Positions 9,754 through 18,629 of a stretch of 64,000 nt of DNA are shown piece after piece. The DNA is from CAWAMR01 sp963783095. Lineage in GTDB: Bacteria; Planctomycetota; Planctomycetia; Gemmatales; Gemmataceae. A program made the translations under genes and the position numbers. Under the pieces are notes generated by a model. It saw nothing but the letters and a program-made list of their open reading frames with translations. It did not search any database and was not told the origin of the DNA. The stretch's first letter is position 1, and every line of letters starts with the position of its first letter. The DNA lies in contig CAWAMR010000016.1 in NCBI GenBank assembly GCA_963783095.1, positions 124,001 through 188,000 on the forward strand, written 5' to 3'.

Positions 9754-11584
9754 ATGGCATCACGCTTTGTCGTCGGCATCGATCTGGGTACGACCAATTG
9801 CGCGCTCGCATACGTGGATACAGGGCGCGGCGATCCGTTGCGCTGTCAATCGGTAACGATACCGCAGGTCGTCAATCCCGGCGTTGTCGAGGATCGACCC
9901 TTGTTGCCGTCGTTCCTTTACCTGCCGGGCCCCAACGAGCAGCCTGCCGGTGCGCTTAGATTGCCGTGGGGCGATCGCGATTTTGCCGTGGGTGAGTTTG
10001 CGCAACTTTGGCTCGCAGGTTCCCACCCGTCTGGTATCTTCGGCAAAGTCCTGGCTGGGTCACGATGGTGTGGACCGGCGCGCACCCATTTTGCCGTGGA
10101 AGGGGCCGGAAGGAGGGCGAAAGGTTTCGCCGCTCGAAGCGAGCACTCGCTACCTTCGACATCTTGCGGAAGCCTGGAATGCGCAAATCGCCAAGGACGT
10201 TGCCGGCCACAGGCTCGAACAACAGGAAATCGTCCTGACGGTTCCTGCCTCGTTCGATGCGGTGGCGCGCGAGTTGACCGTGGAGGCCGCTCGCGCTGCC
10301 GGTTTTGAACATTTAACTCTGCTGGAAGAACCCCAGGCCGCGTTCTATGCCTGGCTCGACACTTGTGGTGAGGAGTGGCGCAAGCAGGTCGAGGTCGGCG
10401 ATTTGATCCTCGTCGCAGATGTCGGCGGCGGCACTACCGACTTCACGCTCATCGAAGTCTCGGACGAAAAAGGCAATTTGGCCCTGACCCGATTGGCGGT
10501 AGGTGCCCATCTATTGCTCGGTGGCGACAACATGGATCTTGCCTTGTCGCACACCGCTGCACTGGCTTTCGCGGCGAAGGGAGTCAAACTCGACGCCGGT
10601 CAACTGTTGATGCTCAGCCACAGCGCCCGCAACGCCAAAGAAACGATCATGGGCGATCCCAAGGTGGCATCGGCTCCAGTCACGGTGTTGGGCCGCGGGA
10701 GCAAGGTGATCGGCGGTACTCTGAAAGGTGAGCTTTCTCGCGCTGATGTTGAAAAAGTTCTTCTGGATGGTTTTTTCCCAGAGTGCATCCGCAACACGGA
10801 GCCGATGAAACAGCGCACGGCGGGGTTGCAGGAACTTGGCTTGCCCTACGTTTCCGACCCGGCGATCACGAAACATCTGGCTTATTTTCTGAACCGGCAG
10901 GCCGAAGCGATGGCGAATCGAGACACCCCCACAAAGACCCGAAAACAAGCCCTCGGCTTGCCCACCGCGATTCTCTTTAACGGCGGAGTTTTCAAATCGG
11001 TGGCGATGCGCGATCGATTCTCAACGGTACTCAACAACTGGACGACCGAAGCAAAAGGAGAAAAAGTCCGCACGCTTCAGGGCAACGATCTCGATTTGGC
11101 AGTGGCACGCGGTGCAGCCTATTACGGACTGGTTCGACGCGGCAAAGGCATCCGAATTCGCGGCGGAACGGCCAGGGCCTACTACATCGGCGTCGAAACG
11201 GCAATGCCGGCAGTGCCGGGGATGAGGCCCCCGATCAAGGCCCTGTGCGTGGCTCCGTTCGGCATGGAAGAAGGAACCGAATCCGACATTCCCAGTCAGG
11301 AATTCGGCTTGGTAGTGGGCGAACAAGCCGAGTTTCGGTTCCTCGGTTCAACCCTTCGCCGGCAAGACGCTGCGGGCACGGTGATCGAAGAATGGGAGAT
11401 GGAAATCGAAGAACTCAGTCCGGTGGCGACGACCCTGGAGGGTCAAGGTACGCCGGGCCGAGTGGTGCCGGTGCATTTACACACGAAGGTCACGGAAGTA
11501 GGGCAGTTGGAGTTGTGGTGTTTTAGTCGGGATGGCAAGGAGCGCTGGAAATTGGAGTTTAACGTCCGCGAGCGACGAGATTAA
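9754..11584 (+). CDS. Hsp70 (DnaK-like) ATPase, non-canonical, frame-broken
   Basis: Actin-fold ATPase of the Hsp70 superfamily. Phosphate 1 is GIDLGTTNCALAYVD, phosphate 2 is DVGGGTTDFTLIEV, and an adenosine-side motif is LFNGGVFKS. The C-terminal 130 residues (RIRGGTARAYYIG ... GTPGRVVPVHLHTKVTEVG) resemble a short substrate-binding beta domain, and the long helical lid of DnaK is absent. The frame changes at about 10008 (CAACTTTGGCTCG); dropping one T restores AQLGSQVPTRLVSSAKSW. With the correction the protein has about 610 residues. It is likely a specialised chaperone-like protein and not the housekeeping DnaK. It converges with the gene at 11601. Confidence 0.85.
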
Positions 11585-11600
11585 TAAACTCGAAGCACAT

Positions 11601-12212
11601 TTACTTCTTATCGAGTATCAAGTCGATAACCCAACACCCGCGCACATGCGGCGTCGAGTATCGGCAATGGTCGAGGATGTCGGCATTATCGCAGCCTGCA
11701 TCCATCAACGCATCCGCAAGGATTGGCATTCTCTCGAAGGCGTGATCCTCATAAATCGTTCGGGCCAGGTCGATGACTGTGGAACTCAACCAGTCTGAAT
11801 CAAAGGCCATGACCTGGTAGGGATTGCCGAAAATCTCGCGGACCAGAAAACAAAGAAGCCAACCGTGATTGGTTGAAAGGGGAATGTGAACCGTGCTGGG
11901 GTTTCTTGCTCCCAGCGCAACGGCACGGAGTAGCTGGGGGTCACGAATGCTCGTCAGAGTCATATCTCGTTTCCACGCCGACTGATCCGAGGGAGCGAGC
12001 TTCGAAAGGTCTTTCAACGGAATGCAGCCATCGGCGTAGCGCTCCGCTTCTTCGACCCAACGTCGAGATGTTTCATCCGGCAAGGCATCCCAAAGGAGGC
12101 GGCAAAGACCACATAAAATCAAGCGCCGACGGCGTCCGCGCGAACGCCAAAACGGCAGAGAGGCTAAGAGTGCCAGTGGGTCGGATCCCTTTCGCCATTC
12201 CAGTTCCGTCAT
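11601..12212 (-). CDS. Gemmata-type expanded family protein of unknown function
   Basis: A 203-residue protein starting MTELEWRKGSDPLALL and ending ADILDHCRYSTPHVRGCWVI followed by DLILDKK. I recognise this layout as a family that is strongly expanded in Gemmata relatives, where the ends read approximately MTEAEWL and HVRGCWVVDLLL. Its function is unknown; it is often found in many copies per genome, sometimes joined to other short repeats. The copy looks complete and has no signal peptide. It is useful mainly as a taxonomic marker. Confidence 0.7.
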   Translation of the reverse strand: MTELEWRKGSDPLALLASLPFWRSRGRRRRLILCGLCRLLWDALPDETSRRWVEEAERYADGCIPLKDLSKLAPSDQSAWKRDMTLTSIRDPQLLRAVALGARNPSTVHIPLSTNHGWLLCFLVREIFGNPYQVMAFDSDWLSSTVIDLARTIYEDHAFERMPILADALMDAGCDNADILDHCRYSTPHVRGCWVIDLILDKK

Positions 12213-12339
12213 CGCTGTTTCTCACGAATCTTTGTCACGGCAGGACGTCGGACTCATCCTTCGCACGTCTGGATGACTAAGAATTAGTTAGGCAGAGAGG
12301 GCGTCGAAGTTATCGGGCGCGAATGCGGCAATCCCGGCC

Positions 12340-12546
12340 TTATTGCTTGAGTTCCAATGCCAAGTCGGCCAACGCGAGTTTTGCACGCTCGTCGCATTGG
12401 GCAGCGGCTTTTTCATACCACCTGATGGCCTCTTCAACGCTCTTGGCAACACCCTCGCCAAATTCGCAGGCCCTTCCAAGTGCCAATTGAGCCTCAGAGT
12501 CTCCGAGCGCTGCTGCCTTAATTGGAATGGGCAGAAAAATCAACAC
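12340..12546 (-). pseudogene. Sel1-like repeat fragment
   Basis: Reads KAAALGDSEAQLALGRACEF followed by GEGVAKSVEEAIRWYEKAA, a clear Sel1/TPR-like repeat pair, then a short helical end and a stop. The first nine residues (MLIFLPIPI) do not fit the family and there is no ribosome site, so this looks like the 3' remnant of a longer Sel1 protein. Sel1 repeats act as protein-binding solenoids. Confidence 0.5.
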
Positions 12547-12616
12547 AAGATGGGCAGAAATCGCTTCATGACCCCAGGGTTCTCATTCTTAGGCATTTCC
12601 TGCGCTCCGCGTCCTT

Positions 12617-14800
12617 TTAGTTCCCCAGCAGCTTCACTGCCGCATTGTTCTTGAAGCCAAGCTTCGCCAGTGCTTTTGGCGTCATCGTCTCCTGGCCCTT
12701 CTCCGTGAATACCACCGCGATCAGTTCCGAGTCGGCGTCGCCGGCAGCGCGATAATGACCATCCGCCCCAATGGCCACGATTTGTTTCCCATCCCCGATC
12801 AGAGTTGCCTTGAGTTTGCCGGTATCCGAATGCCAGAATCGAACACAGCGATCGATCGTTGAAGTCACAACGGTTTTCCCATCGGCGGACCAGCCAGCGG
12901 CCTTGACGGGTGCCTGTGTTGCAACATTGAAGGCCAAAGCGTCCGTCTTCAGATTCCAGACCTGCATCGTGTGGTTGGCCCGGCCCCCCGCGATCATCGT
13001 GCTATCCGGAGACCATGCCATTGCGCTGACGTTGGTTGGGCTGCCGGCGGATGCGAAGCTATGCAGCAACTTCCCGCCTGGGATGCTCCAGACCCGCAAG
13101 ACGTGATCCAATCCACCTGCCGCAACCATTCTGCCATCCGGGGAGAGTGCCACCGTTGTCAAATCGGTGACGGCATCGATGACCTTCAATGGCTTCCCCG
13201 TGTCGAGATTCCAAAGGATCACGGTGCGATCGTCACTCGCCGAAGCAAGCATCCTTCCCTCCTTCGACCACGCCAGTCCCATGACCGGGTGCGTATGACC
13301 GGCTAATTCCTGCGGCTTGTCCCCGACCGACCAGATGCGCACGATTTTATCGACGCCGGCAGTGGCGATTCGCCCGTCAGGTCCCCAGGCGACGGCCTGG
13401 ACGGTTCCGCCATGTCCCTCAAGGGTGCGAGTGACTTTGCCGGTAGTCGCGTCCCAGATTTTCGCAGTCTTGTCCGCGCTGCCGGTGGCAATGTGCTTGC
13501 CGTCGCGCGACCAGCGTGCGGTCACCACAGATGCTTTATGCCCCTCCAGTTTGACCAACAATTTGCCCGATGCGCCGTCCCACAGGGTTGGAGTAATGGT
13601 GTCGATGTCGCCGATCAGGGGCCGGCCTTGCGTCCAGAGATAGGTATTGGTTAGGGCAACAACGAATGAACGCCCAGCCTTGTTCTCGGCCACATTCCAG
13701 GCACTGACATGAGTGGAATTGAAGCCAAAGATCGATTTGCTTTCTTTTGGCCAGGCCAGTGCGCTTGCGCTAATGGTGGTTGGCTTGGGTGCGGTCTTTG
13801 GTTGTTTGGCATCCTTGAACTGGGTTACATCCCAGAGCTGGGCCAATCCGGTATTGGCAACTGCGGCAAGCGTCTTGCCATCGGGTGAATAGACCAGAGA
13901 AGAGCTGCCGCTGGCCCCAAGTGTGTGGGCCGCTTCGTAGGTGGCTGAATCCCAGATGATGACACTGTTCGTGCCCCCTGCTGCAAGATGCTTTCCATCC
14001 GGAGTCCAGGAAGTGCAATAGACATTGCCCCCGGGATGCACAAATGTTTTCAGTAGCTTGCCGAGGGCAACCTCCCAAAGGGCAGCGGAATTCTTGCTGC
14101 ACGAGCAGACGATTTTTCGGTTGTCGGGCGACCATGAGATATGGTAGATCGGAACACCGTTTTCGATCGTCGATTGTTTCTTGAGGGTGTTGAGATCCCA
14201 GAAAGTAACAAAGCCGCTGGTTCCGCCGCCGACGGCCAGAGTTTTCCCATCTCCCGAGAAGGCGACCGTAGTGGTATATTCCTTGTGCCCGGTCAAGATC
14301 CGGATGAGTTGGCCGGTCCGGGGATTCCAAATCCGCGCTGTGGCATCAAAGCTGCCCGCTGAAGCGAGATAATGCCCATCCGGAGACCAGGCCAGGCCGT
14401 AAACATAGCTTTCGTGCCCCACCAGCGCCCGCACGAATTTGCCGGTTGCCGGCTCCCAAATATGCACGATGCCATCATAACCGCCGGTGGCAACCAGGGA
14501 GCCGTCGGGACTGACTGCCATGGACACAGCGGCCCAGCGATGATGTTTAGTTTCGAGCGTCCAACTTTTCGCACCTTTCAGAGGAGGCGGGGAAATCACC
14601 GGCGTGCGTGAGCTTAGTGGGTTTCCAGGCGGAAATTCGATGACTTCCGGCGTGATTACGAGTGCCCCCTTATCTTTATCCTTCTTTTTCTTGGGATCAA
14701 CTTTCGCTCCTTGTCCACTCAGGGGAGCATCCGATGTGAGAAAAAGAATCGCCATGCTCAGGGTGATGAACAAAGCCAAGCTGCGCGCGTGAACAAACAT
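12617..14800 (-). CDS. secreted WD40-repeat protein
   Basis: At least thirteen WD-type units are visible through their ends (for example IWEPATGKFVRALVGH, IWDATTGKVTRTLEGH, LWNLDTGKPLKVI), enough for two seven-bladed propellers. The start is placed at ATG 14800, giving MFVHARSLALFITLSMAILF, a good signal peptide. A start 34 codons earlier would put an unrelated stretch in front. A Lys/Asp-rich linker (DPKKKKDKDKG) follows the signal. The C-terminal 40 residues (MTPKALAKLGFKNN) are not WD-like. It is likely exported and used for protein binding. Such long WD40 proteins are typical of planctomycetes. Intact, about 727 residues. Confidence 0.85.
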   Translation of the reverse strand: MFVHARSLALFITLSMAILFLTSDAPLSGQGAKVDPKKKKDKDKGALVITPEVIEFPPGNPLSSRTPVISPPPLKGAKSWTLETKHHRWAAVSMAVSPDGSLVATGGYDGIVHIWEPATGKFVRALVGHESYVYGLAWSPDGHYLASAGSFDATARIWNPRTGQLIRILTGHKEYTTTVAFSGDGKTLAVGGGTSGFVTFWDLNTLKKQSTIENGVPIYHISWSPDNRKIVCSCSKNSAALWEVALGKLLKTFVHPGGNVYCTSWTPDGKHLAAGGTNSVIIWDSATYEAAHTLGASGSSSLVYSPDGKTLAAVANTGLAQLWDVTQFKDAKQPKTAPKPTTISASALAWPKESKSIFGFNSTHVSAWNVAENKAGRSFVVALTNTYLWTQGRPLIGDIDTITPTLWDGASGKLLVKLEGHKASVVTARWSRDGKHIATGSADKTAKIWDATTGKVTRTLEGHGGTVQAVAWGPDGRIATAGVDKIVRIWSVGDKPQELAGHTHPVMGLAWSKEGRMLASASDDRTVILWNLDTGKPLKVIDAVTDLTTVALSPDGRMVAAGGLDHVLRVWSIPGGKLLHSFASAGSPTNVSAMAWSPDSTMIAGGRANHTMQVWNLKTDALAFNVATQAPVKAAGWSADGKTVVTSTIDRCVRFWHSDTGKLKATLIGDGKQIVAIGADGHYRAAGDADSELIAVVFTEKGQETMTPKALAKLGFKNNAAVKLLGN

Positions 14801-14964
14801 GGTGACAACCCCTGTGAATAGATCGATGATTAGAGGATACCATGCGATGAGGTGCAGGGGAAGTAGGCAGAAAACCTTGAAGGCGAGTTTTGACGTATAC
14901 AATGACTATAACTTGCGGAACAGTGTTGTAGGAAGATACCTGCGAATGGATGAGGAGGCAATTC

Positions 14965-15213
14965 ATGCAAGCAACTCTTTCGAAAGAACTCGATGCCTTC
15001 AAACGCGAGTTACCTACACTTCTGAGCGAGAGCATCAATTTGGGTCAATTTGCCCTCGTCCACGCTGATTCCATCGCTGGAATCTATCCAAGTTTCGAGG
15101 CCGCTTTGGCTGCCGGATACGATAAATTCGCACTTGATCCATTTCTTGTGAAGGAAGTAGTAGAGCGCGAAGAACCTCGATACTTTTCCAGGAACCTTCA
15201 ATGCCCTACGTAA
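14965..15213 (+). CDS. small conserved protein, first member of a two-gene pair
   Basis: About 82 residues, starting MQATLSKELDAF at an ATG preceded six bases away by GAGGAGG. The recognisable core is GQFALVHADSIAGIYPSFEA followed by ALAAGYDKF. I know this pattern from planctomycete and cyanobacterial hypothetical proteins that sit just before a retropepsin-like gene. Here too a truncated retropepsin-like frame follows, overlapping by 13 bases. A more distant relative is at 20911. Function unknown. Confidence 0.65.
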   Translation: MQATLSKELDAFKRELPTLLSESINLGQFALVHADSIAGIYPSFEAALAAGYDKFALDPFLVKEVVEREEPRYFSRNLQCPT

Positions 15214-15360
15214 CCGGCCCGATCGTTGCCGGAGGGGCCGTTATCAACATGATGCTCGACATCAGTCGAGCACGGAAACGGCTGCTCACCGAACGCAACA
15301 TGAATCCAGCGAAGGTTCTTCCATTCGTATTGCCCTTTTTGGTTCGAGAGCACTGCCATC
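15201..15360 (+). pseudogene. retropepsin-like protein, N-terminal remnant
   Basis: About 50 codons (MPYVTGPIVAGGAVINMMLD, then ISRARKRLLTERN) match the start of the retropepsin-like proteins that usually follow the preceding small gene. The catalytic DTGA region expected next is missing: sequence similarity stops at about 15350, and the frame then runs antisense through the NIPSNAP gene, where it has no meaning. I therefore call it a truncated remnant. Confidence 0.5.
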
Positions 15361-15368
15361 CACAAACA

Positions 15369-16151
15369 TCAAATCTCAGAGTAACTCGTTGGCGTGAGGA
15401 TCACGTTGGTAATGTGCGACACGATCTCCTTGTCGGCATATTCCGGTATCGACTTCAATTTCACCCATTCCGGGTCCGGCCCGAACTTGCCCCAGGCAGC
15501 CTTGCGGGCATCATCGTCGGGGAAGGTCAGCAAATAGGTGAGATTGGGCAACGCGCTGCCAACGAGCGCTTCACCGAACATGACTGGCGTGAGTCCGACC
15601 CGCTTGAAAATAGCGATCTCGCCCTTGTTGAACATCTCGATCTTTTTCTTGCCGGCACGTTCGTTGTGGCTCTCGTAGATGCGAAGGTTCAGGAGTCTGG
15701 GTTTGGTGGTGTCGGGCTTCTCGATTTTCGGCATGCCTTCGATCGCGGCAAGCAAGGAACTCTCGATCCTCGTGTATACGGGGTCGCTGGCGCGCGCTGT
15801 GAGATAATCGGCACCGGCTTTCTGATAGTCCTCATCACCGGCAAGCCGGGAGGAGAGGGAAGCAACCTGCTCGGCGGAAGAATAGACGATCAACACGTAC
15901 ACATGGAGCACCTTGGGGTTTGACTTGTCCACAAAGACACCCACCGGGCCGATCCCCAACTTCTTGAGCGCTGGGATAAAAGCCTTGCTCAGATAGGCGT
16001 CGAGGATCGGCTGTTTTTCGGGTTTAAGATGGTAGATGCGCAGCTCATAGAATTCACCCTTTTTGGGCGTCGCGTCGGCCGCGACGGCTTCGCCCGCCGC
16101 GGCAGCACACAAGGTTGTGACAGAAGCTTGCACGAAAGTTCGTCGTTTCAT
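15369..16151 (-). CDS. Tat-exported NIPSNAP family protein
   Basis: The start at 16151 gives MKRRTFVQASVTTLCAAAAG, a twin-arginine signal. Two ferredoxin-like NIPSNAP modules follow: FYELRIYHLKPEKQPILDAY with a C-terminal partner, and LLNLRIYESHNERAGKKKIE with VGLTPVMFGEALVG. NIPSNAP proteins are common in planctomycetes, often next to sugar-degrading enzymes, but their reaction is unknown. 260 residues, intact. An open frame continues upstream to 16541, but it lacks this signal context. Confidence 0.9.
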   Translation of the reverse strand: MKRRTFVQASVTTLCAAAAGEAVAADATPKKGEFYELRIYHLKPEKQPILDAYLSKAFIPALKKLGIGPVGVFVDKSNPKVLHVYVLIVYSSAEQVASLSSRLAGDEDYQKAGADYLTARASDPVYTRIESSLLAAIEGMPKIEKPDTTKPRLLNLRIYESHNERAGKKKIEMFNKGEIAIFKRVGLTPVMFGEALVGSALPNLTYLLTFPDDDARKAAWGKFGPDPEWVKLKSIPEYADKEIVSHITNVILTPTSYSEI

Positions 16152-16282
16152 GGAAGAGTTTCCGAAAAGAGGTTGATGCGGGCACTGCAACGATGGTCGT
16201 TCAGGAAATGTATCGTTTGCGTGGAAAGTTGCCCAGGGTAGACCATCAGCGGTACTTGCAGTCAAAAGAATTGAACGATAGC

Positions 16283-17051
16283 ATGTTCCGAATGACCCTT
16301 CCTTTGGAACATCTTTTACCTTGCAGCTCCTCGTTCGCACGTTTCGATCCGCGCTGGAAGTTTGGCGCGATCGTGTCGGCGGTTGTCGCAGTTTCACTGC
16401 TCTCATCTCTTGCGATGCTGGCGATCGCTTTTGCCGCTTCGCTGTTGCTTGTTGTCGTGGCTCGCGTTCCGGGCCGCTGGTTCCGGTCGAGGATTTCCGT
16501 CCTTGGATTGGCCTTGTTGCCGTTTGTGGTACTTCTACCACTTACCATCGACCGCGGCGGCCCAGGCCTGCAATGGAGTTATTTTCGTTTGTCCGTGGAT
16601 GGATTGTGGGTTGCCGTGGAACTGGCTTTGAAAACACTCACGATCCTCATTCTGGTATTGATCCTCATCGGGACGACACCCTTTCATTTGCTTCTCTTGG
16701 CAGGGCGAAGATTGCGAATTCCCGGGGTTTTCATTCAACTAACGCTGCTAAGTTATCGCTATATTTTCCTCTTGTGGGAGGAACTGCATCGACTCCGGAT
16801 CGCTCTGCGCGTGCGCGGGTTTCGCAACCGCGCCAACCGGCATAGTTACCGAACCATCGGCAAGATCACCGGCACGCTGATCGTTCGAGGTGCCGAGCGT
16901 GCCGATCGGGTCGCACAAGCCATGCGTTGTCGAGGATTCGACGGTACTTTTCGCGCTCGTCGATTTTCGGACGACCGCCCAAGATGTCGCGTTTTTCCTC
17001 TTGATCGTCGGATTCGGGGTTGGGCTTTTGCTCGGAGAACACCTGGGATGA
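16283..17051 (+). CDS. cbiQ: energy-coupling factor transporter, transmembrane (T) component, frame-broken
   Basis: CbiQ/EcfT membrane subunit of a vitamin or metal (Co/Ni) importer, with about five or six hydrophobic segments. The family's charged coupling motif is present as ALRVRGFRNR and again as AMRCRGFDGTFR. The frame breaks at about 16965 (GATTTTCGG). Removing one T restores FRTTAQDVAFFLLIVGFGVG and a normal end at 17051, where TGA overlaps the ATG of cbiO. Left uncorrected, the frame appears to fuse CbiQ to CbiO, which I regard as false. No CbiM/CbiN or other substrate-binding gene is adjacent. Confidence 0.85.
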
Positions 17052-17753
17052 TCGAAGTTCGCGGATTAACCTTCGTCTATCCCGATGGCCGAACAGCGCT
17101 TCACGATCTCTCGTTGAGTATTCGCCAGGGAGAATCGGTTGGCTTGATCGGCCCCAACGGCGCAGGAAAAACCACGCTCTTTTTATGCTTGTGCGGTGTC
17201 CTCAAGGTGAAAGCGGGCTGTATCCATATCGCCGGGTGCGATCCTTCGGACTCCGCGCAGCGCAGGCAATTGCCGAAACAAGTTGGGATCGTCTTTCAAA
17301 ACAGCGACGATCAGCTCTTCTCTGCCACCGTGTTCGATGATGTGGCGTTCGGGCCTATGAACTATGAATTATCGCCTGAAGAAGTGCGAAAACGAGTAAC
17401 CGAAGCGCTTGAGCGAACGGGCATGGCCGGCTCGGAACAGCGCGTGCCGTTTCATCTTTCGGGAGGTGAAAAGCGACGCGTGGCGCTGGCGGGAATTCTG
17501 GCGATGCGCCCGGCCGTGCTGCTGCTGGATGAGCCTTCCATGTTTCTCGATCCACGCAGCCGGCGCGGGTTGATTCATTTAATCAAAGAACTCCCGGATA
17601 CCAAGGTGATTGCCTCGCACGATCTCGCAATGGTGCGCAGAAACCTGCGCGCGCGTCTTGTTGATGGATGAAGGCAAACTCGTCGTCGATGGGCCGACGC
17701 TGGAAGTATTGGGCAACCAGGAACTGATGAAACGACATGGGTTGGAGATGTAA
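17048..17753 (+). CDS. cbiO: energy-coupling factor transporter ATP-binding protein, frame-broken near the end
   Basis: ATPase of an ECF importer. Walker A GPNGAGKTT, Q-loop VFQNSDDQLFSATVFDDVAF (the QNSDDQLF form is typical of CbiO/EcfA), signature LSGGEKRR, Walker B VLLLDEPS, and switch His in IASHDL. The frame shifts at about 17655 in a CGCGCGCG run. A two-base expansion gives RVLLMDEGKLVVDGPTLEVL and the stop at 17753. Start ATG 17048 overlaps the cbiQ stop (ATGA), so the two are translationally coupled. The cargo could be cobalt, nickel or a vitamin. Confidence 0.88.
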
Positions 17754-17755
17754 GG

Positions 17756-17831
17756 ACAGTGTTCAGGGTTCAGTGTTCAGCAAAGACCAATGTCTTGAAC
17801 TGAAAACTGAAAACTGAACACTGAACACTGT
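17756..17831. repeat. heptamer-built inverted repeat (GTTCAGT family)
   Basis: Left arm 17756-17780 is made of AGTGTTC/AGGGTTC heptamers; right arm 17800-17831 is the complement (ACTGAAA, ACTGAAC, ACTGAAC). It lies between the convergent 3' ends of cbiO and the DUF1080 gene, followed by TTATTTTTT on the plus strand. It could act as a two-way terminator here, but the same family also occurs upstream of genes. Confidence 0.75.
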
Positions 17832-17833
17832 TG

Positions 17834-18532
17834 TTATTTTTTCTCCACAATCTTCAAGTTCCGGTAGGCTACAGGTCCGTGGTCGCCCTGGAACATCAAT
17901 GGGCCGGTCGGGGATTCTTTGTTGGATAACTCGCCGCCGGTGGGGCCTTCCACCTCGACATTTTCGTGGATCACCATGTCGTTCAAGGTCACTTTAATGA
18001 ACTTGCCCTTCGCGGTTCTCTTGCCTTCGGCATCAAACCGGGGGGCCTGAAACTCGATCACAAACTTTTGCCATTCACCCGGCTTCTTGGAAGCGTTCAC
18101 TTTCGGAGCGGCGGTGTGATAGATTCCGCCCATATCGCCGGGGCCGACTTTCTCCTTGCCGAAACTATCAAGTACCTGAATTTCATACTCACCCATCAGA
18201 TAGATTCCTGAGTTCGATCCCTTCGGAACCATCACCTCAACTTCGACGGTGCAATCACCATAGTTCTTTTCGGTGTAGATGTCGATGCTGCCGCCTTCGG
18301 TGTTGACCAGTTCGCCTTCACCTTCTTTGAAGATGATTTTGTTGGGCGACTTTTCATCGACCCCAGCGATACCGATTTTCCATTTGCTCTTTTTCGGATC
18401 GCCGCGAAACTTCCAGCCGTCGGTGGTTTTGCCGTCGAATGGCTTGGTAGCATCTGCTGCAATGCCCGGAATCGCCGAGCCAACGGTCAGCACAAGCAGA
18501 CCAAACAGACTTCTGATTAGCAATCGTGACAT
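17834..18532 (-). CDS. DUF1080 (3-keto-disaccharide hydrolase type) secreted protein
   Basis: A 232-residue protein with a signal peptide (MSRLLIRSLFGLLVLTVGSA, cleavage probably near IAADA). It has the DUF1080 jelly-roll pattern: PFDGKTTDGWKFRG, DCTVEVEVMVPKGSNSGIYL, GEYEIQVLDSFG, MGGIYHTAAPKVNASKKPGE and a final FQGDHGPVAYRNLKIVEK. The family, much expanded in planctomycetes, includes hydrolases of 3-keto-glycosides and proteins of unknown role. It acts outside the cytoplasmic membrane. Gene intact. Confidence 0.92.
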   Translation of the reverse strand: MSRLLIRSLFGLLVLTVGSAIPGIAADATKPFDGKTTDGWKFRGDPKKSKWKIGIAGVDEKSPNKIIFKEGEGELVNTEGGSIDIYTEKNYGDCTVEVEVMVPKGSNSGIYLMGEYEIQVLDSFGKEKVGPGDMGGIYHTAAPKVNASKKPGEWQKFVIEFQAPRFDAEGKRTAKGKFIKVTLNDMVIHENVEVEGPTGGELSNKESPTGPLMFQGDHGPVAYRNLKIVEKK

Positions 18533-18555
18533 GTTGACTGAACTCCTTGGAGGAT

Positions 18556-18629
18556 CGGGAATCGGGCGCGGGATGCGGGCGCGAAAATCACAAATACCGT
18601 CTATGCATTATCGCGCCCCACGCCCCGAG
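18556..18629. repeat. GC-rich inverted repeat
   Basis: Left arm near 18556-18583 (GGGAATCGGGCGCGGGATGC, then GGGCGCG) pairs roughly with CGCGCCCCACGCCCCGAG at 18612-18629, just before the stop codon of the transporter gene. The arms share the heptamer-like GCGGGNG composition of the element at 4772-4881. Confidence 0.5.

Noticed and set aside
15201..15923. A 240-codon plus-strand frame
   Set aside because: After about 50 codons it runs antisense through the NIPSNAP gene; only the first part resembles a known family.
16283..17671. An open frame that fuses CbiQ and CbiO in one polypeptide
   Set aside because: A one-base frame shift near 16965 creates it. The alternative frame gives a normal CbiQ end that overlaps the CbiO start as ATGA.
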